Positions 45,395 through 53,177 of a stretch of 64,000 bases of DNA are shown here, piece by piece. Position numbers and translations under genes: made by a program. The DNA comes from Mucilaginibacter sp. PAMB04168 (lineage in GTDB: Bacteria > Bacteroidota > Bacteroidia > Sphingobacteriales > Sphingobacteriaceae), in the NCBI RefSeq assembly GCF_039634365.2, contig NZ_CP155079.2, forward strand, positions 3,286,001-3,350,000, given 5' to 3'. The notes beneath the pieces are model-generated. The model was not told the origin of the DNA and made no database searches. It saw only the letters and a program-made list of their open reading frames with translations. The stretch's first letter is position 1; each line of letters starts with the position of its first letter.

Positions 45395-46159
45395 ATGATA
45401 AACACCAATAAAATAGCCTTGGTTACCGGTGGTAGCCGTGGCCTGGGCAAAAACATGGCACTAAGCCTTGCACAAAAAGGGTTAGATATTATTCTTACCT
45501 ATAACAGTAAACAAGAGGAAGCGCTGGATACAGTAAAAGAGATTGAGTTACTTGGACGAAAAGCAATAGCGCTACAGCTCAATGTTGCTGATGTAAAAAG
45601 CTTCGATTCATTTTTTGCTGAGGTTGGCAGCGCCTTGCAGCAAACCTTTGCTACCGACAGTTTTAATTACCTTGTCAACAATGCAGGTATAGGCATACAT
45701 GTACCATTTGCCGAAACTACTGAAGAGCAATTTGACACCCTGCTTAATATTCAGTTTAAAGGAGTTTTCTTTCTTACTCAAAAAGCATTAGGGTTGTTGG
45801 CCAACGGTGGTGGCATTGTAAATATTTCAACCGGTTTAGCGCGTTTTACTTTACCTGGTTACGCGGCTTACGCAGCCATGAAGGGTGCTATAGAAACGCT
45901 TACCAAGTACCAGGCTAAAGAATTAGGCAGCCGAGGCATTAGGGTGAACGCGGTGGCTCCGGGTGCTATAGAAACCGACTTTGGAGGTGGTGTTGTACGC
46001 GACAATGATCAGCTCAATAATTTCATTGCTTCGCAAACAGCTTTAGGCCGTGTAGGTAAAGCTGATGACATTGGCAGCGTAGTTGCCTTTTTATGCAGTG
46101 ATGATGCCAAATGGGTAAACGCCCAGCGCCTCGAAGCATCAGGCGGTATGTTTTTATAA
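45395..46159 (+). CDS. Short-chain dehydrogenase/reductase
   Basis: 254 residues. The cofactor loop is TGGSRGLG (about 11-18), NNAG follows, and the catalytic pair is YAAYAAMKGA (Tyr-x-x-x-Lys). The C-terminal FLCSDDAKWVNAQRLEASGG is typical of classical SDRs of the FabG/KR-like group. A TAACTTTG box lies at 45359-45366. Substrate unknown. Confidence 0.85.
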   Translation: MINTNKIALVTGGSRGLGKNMALSLAQKGLDIILTYNSKQEEALDTVKEIELLGRKAIALQLNVADVKSFDSFFAEVGSALQQTFATDSFNYLVNNAGIGIHVPFAETTEEQFDTLLNIQFKGVFFLTQKALGLLANGGGIVNISTGLARFTLPGYAAYAAMKGAIETLTKYQAKELGSRGIRVNAVAPGAIETDFGGGVVRDNDQLNNFIASQTALGRVGKADDIGSVVAFLCSDDAKWVNAQRLEASGGMFL

Positions 46160-46173
46160 TAAGCTTCAGAAGC

Positions 46174-46208
46174 AAAAAAGCAGGGTGCCTATGCGCCCTG
46201 CTTTTTGT
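46174..46208 (+). terminator. Intrinsic terminator after the SDR gene
   Basis: The stem AAAAAGCAGGG / CCCTGCTTTTT has a 9-base loop and T-run. Confidence 0.9.
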
Positions 46209-46263
46209 TATGTTCGCACAACAAATTCGAAGCAAGTATTTACGACTTATTGTTAATAAAGCA

Positions 46264-47205
46264 TTATATTGTATTTGATATACTATACTGAAACGCTGCT
46301 TTAGATTTCTTACCCGAACGTTTCTCGAAGTAGTAATCAATTCGGCCCAGGTTTATGCCGGCCCAGCCTACTTGGTTAATAGTAGTGATATGGCCATCAA
46401 GGTTTTGTACATCTTCGGGCTGGTCTAAAAATGTATGCGTATGCCCACCTATAATTAAATCGATATTGCGGGTGCTTTTGGCCAACACCTGATCAGAAAC
46501 TTTATTCTCTTTATATTGATAACCTAAATGCGATAAACAGACAACCAGGTCGCATTTTAAATCCTTTTTCAACAGTGAGGCCATCTCATTTCCTTTTTTG
46601 ATTGGGTCCAGATAAACTGTTTCTTTATAGTTTCGCGGGTCAACCAATCCGGCCAATTCAATACCTAAACCAAACACCCCAATTTTTAAACCTTTTTTAT
46701 TAAATATTTTATAGGGCTTAGTTGATTGGTGCATAACAGTATTGCTGAAATCGTAGTTACTCATCAGTATCGGGAAGTTAGCATTAGGCAATTGCTTGTA
46801 AAACCCGTCTATGCCGTTATCAAAATCATGGTTACCCATAGTGGCTGCATCATAACCCATATCGCTCATAAGCTTTAGCTCCAGCTCACCGCCAAATAAA
46901 TTAAAATATGGCGTGCCTTGAAAAATATCGCCTGCATCAAGCAACAATACGTTTTCATGCTCTGCTCTGATCTTTTTAATCAGTGCAGCCCGCCGGGCTG
47001 CACCACCTAAGCCCTGGTTACGGGATCCATCCATTGGGAAAGGCTCAATACGACTATGCACATCGTTGGTGTGTAATATAGTAAGATGCTGCAAGTCGCC
47101 GGCGGCCAAGGCATCAAACGAGTATGCGCTCAAGGCGGCAGAAGCCCCTAACAAGCTTGTGGTTTTAAGAAACTTTCGGCGATTATAATTTTGTAACTCG
47201 TCCAT
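46264..47205 (-). CDS. Tat-exported 5'-nucleotidase metallophosphatase half
   Basis: 313 residues. The signal NRRKFLKTTSLLGASAALSA is twin-arginine type. The calcineurin-like phosphatase domain shows the full metal motifs TNDVHSR, DAGD, GNHDFD, SHLG and GGHTHTF, as in the UshA N-terminal domain. The UshA C-terminal substrate-binding domain is missing here and is encoded by the gene just upstream (47183-47935), which overlaps this one by 23 bases. The two probably form one periplasmic nucleotidase in two chains. Confidence 0.9.
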   Translation of the reverse strand: MDELQNYNRRKFLKTTSLLGASAALSAYSFDALAAGDLQHLTILHTNDVHSRIEPFPMDGSRNQGLGGAARRAALIKKIRAEHENVLLLDAGDIFQGTPYFNLFGGELELKLMSDMGYDAATMGNHDFDNGIDGFYKQLPNANFPILMSNYDFSNTVMHQSTKPYKIFNKKGLKIGVFGLGIELAGLVDPRNYKETVYLDPIKKGNEMASLLKKDLKCDLVVCLSHLGYQYKENKVSDQVLAKSTRNIDLIIGGHTHTFLDQPEDVQNLDGHITTINQVGWAGINLGRIDYYFEKRSGKKSKAAFQYSISNTI

Positions 47206-47935
47206 CTAATTGAGCGTTAACAGTTTTGCCTGCTGCAGTTTGCAGTTTTACATAATTAATTAAAGCATCCCGTACACGTAAGCCGAGTACCTTTCTTTCC
47301 AGTGGGGTACTAAATCCAGCAATGTTATCACCACCATTAGCTAAGTAATCCGAGGTTAGCACAATGTATGTTTTCATACGGTCGAATGGCTGGCCTTTAA
47401 CCAGCACATTAACGGGCTGTTTATCTTTTATCTTAAGCCTTATAGCACTAACCGGCTGTCCATTAGTTACAGCGATAAAATTAAGCAGTGCTTCTACATC
47501 AGTCCCTTTTAATTTCAACGTAACCAATTCGTTTTCAAACGGCATCATCTCGAACATGGTACTCAAGTTGATATTGCCCTGGGCTAAATCGTTGCGCAGC
47601 CCTCCTTTTGTAGTCGGAACGGCAAAATCAATATTCGGCTCAATCTTTTTAGCCTCTGCTAATACAGCATCAGCATAGAAATTACCCAACAAAGTTTCGG
47701 GGTCATCGCTTTTAGTAAGCGCCTGTGCACTTTGACCTATTACACGATTCATCTGCGCATCCATTTTTTGCTTGTATGGCAAATAAGTTTTTATAACGCC
47801 AGAATCTACGGCAAGACGATCATTTATATTGTATTCTGAACGATTACTTTTTACCAGTTGATAATGTGACTGGCAGGAAACCCAGCTAAAAAAAGGCAGG
47901 AGAAAAAGAAAAAGCTGGTGAGGCTTTAAAAGCAT
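47183..47935 (-). CDS. 5'-nucleotidase C-terminal domain lipoprotein
   Basis: 250 residues. The signal peptide FLFLLPFFSWVSC ends in a likely lipobox. The mature part is a single 5'-nucleotidase C domain: GNFYADAVLAEAK, TTKGGLRNDL (the usual NGGGIR loop) and LTSDYLANGGDNIAGF. It supplies the nucleoside-binding half for the metallophosphatase encoded directly downstream with overlap. The order (C-domain first) is the reverse of the single-chain enzyme. Confidence 0.88.
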   Translation of the reverse strand: MLLKPHQLFLFLLPFFSWVSCQSHYQLVKSNRSEYNINDRLAVDSGVIKTYLPYKQKMDAQMNRVIGQSAQALTKSDDPETLLGNFYADAVLAEAKKIEPNIDFAVPTTKGGLRNDLAQGNINLSTMFEMMPFENELVTLKLKGTDVEALLNFIAVTNGQPVSAIRLKIKDKQPVNVLVKGQPFDRMKTYIVLTSDYLANGGDNIAGFSTPLERKVLGLRVRDALINYVKLQTAAGKTVNAQLDGRVTKL

Positions 47936-48080
47936 ATAAGAAATAATTTAGCAGGTGCCTTACATCAGCATCTGCACCACAAATATACCCTTAGCGTCCT
48001 AAACTCACTAATATGAACAAGATTGTTATAATGAATGTCATGCTAATTTCAGCCCACTTTAGTTGCTGTTAGCGCGGTAA

Positions 48081-48935
48081 TTAGTCGGCTATCTTTGTCC
48101 AGGTCAGATCGTCATAATAAATATCACCATCGGTTGTGGATTGCCAATATTCATCACTCCCGCCTCTAAAAGTATGAAAGGTAATTTCTTTAATCTTCCG
48201 GTATGCGTCATTGGTTGTCCATCTAATAGCCTGGCTTAGCAGTGGCACGCCATCAATTTCATAAAGCACGTTACCATCAGTAGCGGTACCTGAATTACTT
48301 TTCACCCTTATTTTAACCGTGTACCACTGATTTTTATTGAGTCTTACACTCTGTTTACCAAAGCTATTGCCACAGTCTTCGGGCATGTCTTTATAGTAAA
48401 CATACGGACGAAAATACGGTGCATCATTAACGCTATTACTGGTTTTAGTACCATTGGGGTTATACCACATTAAACGCGCCGTACCGCCGGTACCATCATC
48501 GGCTTTATTGCAACCGGTAAATCCATTTCCAATATGAAAGCCAAATCCTACTTTCCCTCCCCTGCTCCATTCAAATGTAGATCCGAAACGAACCTTAAAG
48601 CTTAATTCGTATTCCGTTCCATCGGCAACATCAATATTTACAATATTTCCGCTCGATAAGGTGTTTGAAGGAATTTTAATTTTTACTGTATTACTAAAGA
48701 TATCAGCATTGCGCCAAGTGCCAATGATATCGCCCATGTCGCTCTTTGCGGAGGCAACGGTATAAACACCATCGGCATTAGAGTTCCAGTTTACTGATTT
48801 TGAAGCCACGGTAACTTGCGGCGGTAAAACACCGTTATTTTGGTTTGACGGGGCAATTGGCTTTTGTTTACCGCACGACAATAGTGCGTTGGCAACCAAC
48901 ATTGTAACAAGTGTATGAGTAAGATTGCGAAGCAT
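48081..48935 (-). CDS. Polysaccharide-lyase-like lipoprotein, downstream paralogue
   Basis: 284 residues. The lipobox is ANALLSC at about 14-20. After a linker, a beta-jelly-roll domain shows YELSFKVRFGSTFEWSRGG, GTARLMWYNPNG and WYTVKIRVKSN. The pattern GGK...(T)RLMW resembles PL14-type polysaccharide lyases that cut uronate-containing glycans; the identification is by eye and tentative. It is about three quarters identical in the mature domain to the gene at 49003. Both keep the Cys pair GCNK and DCG. A role in binding rather than cutting is possible. Confidence 0.6.
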   Translation of the reverse strand: MLRNLTHTLVTMLVANALLSCGKQKPIAPSNQNNGVLPPQVTVASKSVNWNSNADGVYTVASAKSDMGDIIGTWRNADIFSNTVKIKIPSNTLSSGNIVNIDVADGTEYELSFKVRFGSTFEWSRGGKVGFGFHIGNGFTGCNKADDGTGGTARLMWYNPNGTKTSNSVNDAPYFRPYVYYKDMPEDCGNSFGKQSVRLNKNQWYTVKIRVKSNSGTATDGNVLYEIDGVPLLSQAIRWTTNDAYRKIKEITFHTFRGGSDEYWQSTTDGDIYYDDLTWTKIAD

Positions 48936-49002
48936 ATATTTATTTATATTGTTTTAAAAACAAAGGGTTGCCCTCAACCACAGCAACCCTTTAAATCAGT
49001 AT

Positions 49003-49869
49003 TTAACTGGCTATGCGGGTATAGCTTAAATCATCATAGTAGATTAAACCATCAGTAGTAGCTTCCCAGTATTCTTCACTACCGCCGCGGAACGTGTGGA
49101 ACGTAATGTTTTTAATTTTGCGGTAATTATCATCAGTTGTCCACCGCAAGGTTTGGCTTAGTAAGGTTACACCATCAATTTGGTACAGTACACTGCCGTT
49201 GGTGCTGGTTCCTGAGTTACTCTTAACTCTGATCCTGACCGTATACCACTGATTTTTATTCAGGGTTTTACTTTGCTTGCCAAAATTGTTACCGCAGTTT
49301 TCAGGCATATCTTTATAGTAGACATACGGGCGGAAATATGGAGCATCGCTGCTGCTGCTGGTTTTTGTACCGTTAGGATTGTACCACATTAAGCGTGCAG
49401 TACCGCCGGTGCCGTCATCAGCCTTGTTACAGCCGGTAAAGCCGTTACCAATGTGAAAACCAAAACCAAGTTTACCACCACGGCTCCAGTAAAAATTCGG
49501 CCCGAACCTTACTCTGAAAGTTAGTTCGTACTCTGTACCGTCAGATACGTCGATATTGACGATGTTACCGTTAGATAATGAATTGGCAGGGATACGAATG
49601 CGGGCCTGCTCGCTAAAAATGTCGGCATTTTTCCAGGTGCCGCTGGCTAACTGCCCCATATCAGCTTCGGCAGACGATTGCGAATAAGTACCATCCGGGC
49701 GGGCAAAACTGGTTGATTTGCTGGCGTAAATGGCTTGTGTTGCAACGGCATCATTGTCAACAATGGCTTCTTGCTGCACATTGCCCGTTTCCTTTTTGCA
49801 GGCACTAAACACTGCAGGCAACAATAAGGTAGCTGCCAGCATTCTGGTCATGTTTTTCTTAAAATTCAT
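49003..49869 (-). CDS. Polysaccharide-lyase-like lipoprotein, upstream paralogue
   Basis: 288 residues. Signal peptide and lipobox are PAVFSAC, then a linker and the same jelly-roll domain as its neighbour (YWSRGGKLGFGFHIGNG, GTARLMWYNPNG, WYTVRIRVKSN). Compared with PL14-type enzymes the GGKLPGL segment is changed to GGKLGFGF. It lies 67 bases before the downstream copy and 37 bases after the serine-hydrolase-like gene. It is part of what looks like a three-gene unit. Exported to the cell surface or periplasm. Confidence 0.6.
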   Translation of the reverse strand: MNFKKNMTRMLAATLLLPAVFSACKKETGNVQQEAIVDNDAVATQAIYASKSTSFARPDGTYSQSSAEADMGQLASGTWKNADIFSEQARIRIPANSLSNGNIVNIDVSDGTEYELTFRVRFGPNFYWSRGGKLGFGFHIGNGFTGCNKADDGTGGTARLMWYNPNGTKTSSSSDAPYFRPYVYYKDMPENCGNNFGKQSKTLNKNQWYTVRIRVKSNSGTSTNGSVLYQIDGVTLLSQTLRWTTDDNYRKIKNITFHTFRGGSEEYWEATTDGLIYYDDLSYTRIAS

Positions 49870-49906
49870 AATTGATTGGTTTTATGTGGATTGGTTGAGT
49901 ACTTGA

Positions 49907-51460
49907 TTAGCTTTTCTTTTCCTCTAAAATCTCAAGGTTCTCTTTCAGGTATGACAGGTAACTGGCTTTTGAGCCCGAATCGTCGGGCAACACTTGTGCC
50001 TTACTGATGGCTAAGCGAGTATTGCGAGCGTCTTTAGCAACAACATAAGCCTCTGCCAAATTGAGGTAGGCAAACGCAGAATTAGGATATTGCTGCACAC
50101 AGAATTGAAATGCCTGCAGCGCTTGTTGCTTATTATGCACACGGTGCAAAAGGTTAATGCCGAATTGTGTTAAGGCCTGTGCACTAAAATCATAGCTGTT
50201 AGGCTCTGTTTTTTTCAAGGCAGAAAAAGTTTTAAAAGCATCACTTATCTCGCCGGTACGGGCAAGTGCTTTGCTCATAGCCAGGCTTATGGGCATTTTG
50301 GGCTGTGTTAAGGCGCTACCGGTGAGCCATTGTGCAACAAGTTTACCCAAATTAGCAGGGTTAAATTCACCCGCTATGTTACTGCTTACAGCCACGCCGA
50401 TCCTCTTTTCGGGTATTAGCACAACCAAATTGCTGAAGCCACCGTACTGGCTACCCTTTAGAAAAATACGCTGGCCTTTTTCTTCTGTAATTTCCCACCC
50501 ATACCCGATAGCAGTACTTTTACCTGTTTTAAACCGGGTTGATAATACTTCATCGTAAAAACCCGAACCGAATAATTCAGCTCTTCTAGCACGGCCTTTG
50601 TTTAGCAAGGTAAACATCCAGCTGGCTATATCCGTTGCGGTAGTATGGAAACCGCCGCTGCCACCGTTCTCCCGGTTATAAGGGTAAAGCGTATCCTGCT
50701 TTGTGGTGTGAGTAAGCCAGTTACTTGTTTTAAACGGCATAGCTGTACCTTTAACCTTAATAAAGGATGAACTTTTCATCCCTAAGGCTCCAAATACATT
50801 AGTCTTCATATAATCCTCAAACGGCTTGTGAGTTACTTTGCAAATTACATCTGCCAGTATATCGTAGTTGTAAGGCGAACGTTTTACCTGTGTACCGGGT
50901 TCCTTAAATTCAGGGAGTTGGCTACCAATGCTTCGAGTGGTCACCTCCAACGCATTGGGGTTATAATTGGGCATATCCCACATAATGTTGTAATGGGGTA
51001 TGCCAGATGTGTGGGTTAGCAAATGCCGGATGGTTATTTTCTGATAACTGTTTCCCCCCATTTTAAAGTATGGTAAGTAATTTACTATCGGTTCATCAAG
51101 GTCGAGCTTTCCATCATCGGCCAGTTTTAATACGGCAGTAGCCAACATAGGTTCTGAGATGCTACCTGCTAAAAAGGGCGTATTTACTGTAAAAGGCTTG
51201 TTTGCAGCGTTAGCACCCCCCATAGTAGTACAATAAACAGAATCGCCGCTAACCATAGCCAGGGAAATTCCTGGTATAGAAAAGTCGCTTTGAAAGGTTT
51301 TAATTAACTGATCGACTTGCTGTGTGCGGGCTTTAGCAAACGGCTCCTCAGTCTTCAGTTGCGGCTTTGTGCACTGGCTGCTTAAAACTGCAACCAGTAG
51401 GTTAAACACAAAAAAAATGTTACGTTCCAAAATGGCATACTTATTCACTTTTGTGGTCAT
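49907..51460 (-). CDS. Beta-lactamase-fold protein with degenerate active site
   Basis: 517 residues. An N-terminal hydrophobic segment ending SSQC30 suggests a lipoprotein. Residues about 45-400 follow the class C beta-lactamase/DD-peptidase fold closely (TPFLAGSISEPMLATAVLKL, KLDLDEPIVNYLPYF, HLLTHTSGIPHYN), but the SxxK motif is S100-I-S-E103 with the catalytic Lys replaced by Glu, the YxN motif reads RSP instead of YSN, and the HxG/KTG region reads KGSQYGGFS. It is therefore probably not an active hydrolase. The C-terminal 110 residues look like TPR repeats (SAFAYLNLAEAYVVAKDARN). It heads the unit with the twin lyase-like lipoproteins. Confidence 0.8.
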   Translation of the reverse strand: MTTKVNKYAILERNIFFVFNLLVAVLSSQCTKPQLKTEEPFAKARTQQVDQLIKTFQSDFSIPGISLAMVSGDSVYCTTMGGANAANKPFTVNTPFLAGSISEPMLATAVLKLADDGKLDLDEPIVNYLPYFKMGGNSYQKITIRHLLTHTSGIPHYNIMWDMPNYNPNALEVTTRSIGSQLPEFKEPGTQVKRSPYNYDILADVICKVTHKPFEDYMKTNVFGALGMKSSSFIKVKGTAMPFKTSNWLTHTTKQDTLYPYNRENGGSGGFHTTATDIASWMFTLLNKGRARRAELFGSGFYDEVLSTRFKTGKSTAIGYGWEITEEKGQRIFLKGSQYGGFSNLVVLIPEKRIGVAVSSNIAGEFNPANLGKLVAQWLTGSALTQPKMPISLAMSKALARTGEISDAFKTFSALKKTEPNSYDFSAQALTQFGINLLHRVHNKQQALQAFQFCVQQYPNSAFAYLNLAEAYVVAKDARNTRLAISKAQVLPDDSGSKASYLSYLKENLEILEEKKS

Positions 51461-51979
51461 ACAAATCAGGTTGTTGAGAGGTTAAAAATTGGTTTAAAAG
51501 GTTATACCCTTAAAGTAGCAGATCCTTTAATTAAGCTATTGGTTTGCACAGTGCAGCAATAAGCCATTGCGTTGCAATTCAAATAATAGTTAAATAAGGC
51601 GTGTGCTTTGACTAATTGGTTAGACCAAATTAAGGGAGAATTTATCTTACTGTCAATATTAAAACACCAACAAAATACTAAAAATCAGACAGTTGAGCCA
51701 ACGATGATACGCTTCAATAGCAAACAGACAAAGCGTTATTGATTTAATTATAACTTCAAATTGACCTTTGCCAAATGCAAGTACATTACTTAGCGATACG
51801 TTAAAAAAACAATATAAAATTTTTGTTAAATCTGCAGGTTCAAGTTGATTAGCCCCCTTTAATGCTATTCGCCATAGCCTCGATTACGGGACAGGCGTTT
51901 TATTTTACATAAGCATTGCGTTATATCTTTTGTTATCCCGCGCTTCATCACTATCATTGTTTCAAAATTCGTCAACCTT
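51461..51979. other. 519-base non-coding gap between divergent genes
   Basis: No open frame of note (all are under 20 codons in this gap), no tRNA-like fold and no perfect -7 box near either flanking start were seen. The only clear structure is the palindrome at 51613. The base composition is AT-rich in the middle and more mixed near 51850-51950. It is the only gap over 300 bases in the window. Confidence 0.6.
51613..51632. promoter_or_regulatory. GntR-type palindrome
   Basis: TAATTGGT-TAG-ACCAAATTA, with the perfect core TTGGT (51616-51620) / ACCAA (51624-51628). It resembles operators of FCD-type GntR regulators such as ExuR/UxuR, which sense uronates. It lies 153 bases before the pseudo-hydrolase gene and about 350 before the DAC-domain gene. 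No GntR gene is in the window. Confidence 0.45.
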
Positions 51980-53122
51980 ATGTTTTCCGAACCCTCCTAT
52001 CTGGCAGCGCGAATGGTAGCCGAAACCATTGAAGTTCATTTTGCCGAGCATTTGTCTCAGGCTCAGGAACTAGGCGAGCAGGATCTGGCCACAGCTTGCA
52101 GCGCAAACATTATCGAAGCTGTTATTGACACTGCTTTTTGGGCCAGTTTGCGCCGGGAGGAAGGCCGTTCGGTAAGTATCTCCATGGCTTTGTTAAAACC
52201 AGAACAGGCTGGCAAGCCCCTGGTATTTGGTGACCGCCTAAGGCTTACACCACATAATTTGGTTAAACTGGCCCCAGCTGTAGAGCAACCGGGCATTCAC
52301 CTGGGCGTATGGCACGAAAACGACGAGTTGTACATTTGGGGCACTACACACACGGTACCGGGAATTTGCTTTGTGCTGGAAGTGGTTGAACCGGGGTTAC
52401 TGGTTATTAAACACCGCCGCCTGGCAGGCTTTGGCAAGTTTGTAAATATTGCCGTTTTACATGGCGATCAGATTAAGGTGCTCGACGAAAAATCAATGGG
52501 CATTGCAGATTGTCCTGCTTTGCATGCCTCGCTGATGAATATGTCCCTGCCTTCGTTTATGGGCGAAAAATTTAATGTGCTGGTACAGTTGGCATCATCC
52601 ATACGTATACATCGCCGCGGCGGATTGGTCTTGATTGTTCCGCGCGCATCAACTGGCTGGCACGAATCTATCGTTCATCCCATTAAATATGCTGTAACGC
52701 CGCCTTATACCGTAATTGCCGATTTGATGCTGCAAAAAGAGCAGGAGCGTAATAAGTTTGAATGGAAAGAAGCCCTGCTGCAAGCCATTGATATTATTGG
52801 CGGATTTACAGCGGTTGATGGCGCAACTGTGATTACACAACATTATGATCTGTTAGCATTTGGTGCTAAAGTGGCCCGCTCTGCCACCAGCGTACCTGTT
52901 GAAGAAATTATACTTACCGAACCTATAGCAGGCGCCCAAGCCACACGCATTCATCCGGCACAAAATGGCGGCACACGTCATCTTGCTGCAGCACAATTTG
53001 TACACGACCAGCATGATGCGGTTGCCCTGGTGGCCTCGCAGGATGGCCAGTTCACGGTATTCGCATGGTCAGAAAAGTTAAAGATGGTTCATGCTCACCG
53101 CATTGACGTTTTACTATTATAA
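51980..53122 (+). CDS. DACNV sensor domain fused to a diadenylate-cyclase-like domain
   Basis: 380 residues, cytosolic. The N-terminal half fits the putative sensor domain called DACNV in Bacteroidota (assignment from memory of the family). The C-terminal part, about 240-365, follows the DisA_N/DAC fold with the catalytic D280-G-A (FTAVDGATVI) and the nucleotide loop GTRH (331-334), then HDAVALVASQDGQF. The canonical RHR reads R333-H-L335, so the third residue, which contacts ATP phosphates, is changed. It may make a cyclic dinucleotide, make a related product, or only bind nucleotide. No c-di-AMP phosphodiesterase is nearby. Confidence 0.75.
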   Translation: MFSEPSYLAARMVAETIEVHFAEHLSQAQELGEQDLATACSANIIEAVIDTAFWASLRREEGRSVSISMALLKPEQAGKPLVFGDRLRLTPHNLVKLAPAVEQPGIHLGVWHENDELYIWGTTHTVPGICFVLEVVEPGLLVIKHRRLAGFGKFVNIAVLHGDQIKVLDEKSMGIADCPALHASLMNMSLPSFMGEKFNVLVQLASSIRIHRRGGLVLIVPRASTGWHESIVHPIKYAVTPPYTVIADLMLQKEQERNKFEWKEALLQAIDIIGGFTAVDGATVITQHYDLLAFGAKVARSATSVPVEEIILTEPIAGAQATRIHPAQNGGTRHLAAAQFVHDQHDAVALVASQDGQFTVFAWSEKLKMVHAHRIDVLLL

Positions 53123-53177
53123 GCTAAATCTGCCACGGCAACTATCTACGAAATAAGGTTTAATGAAGTGATGCAGG

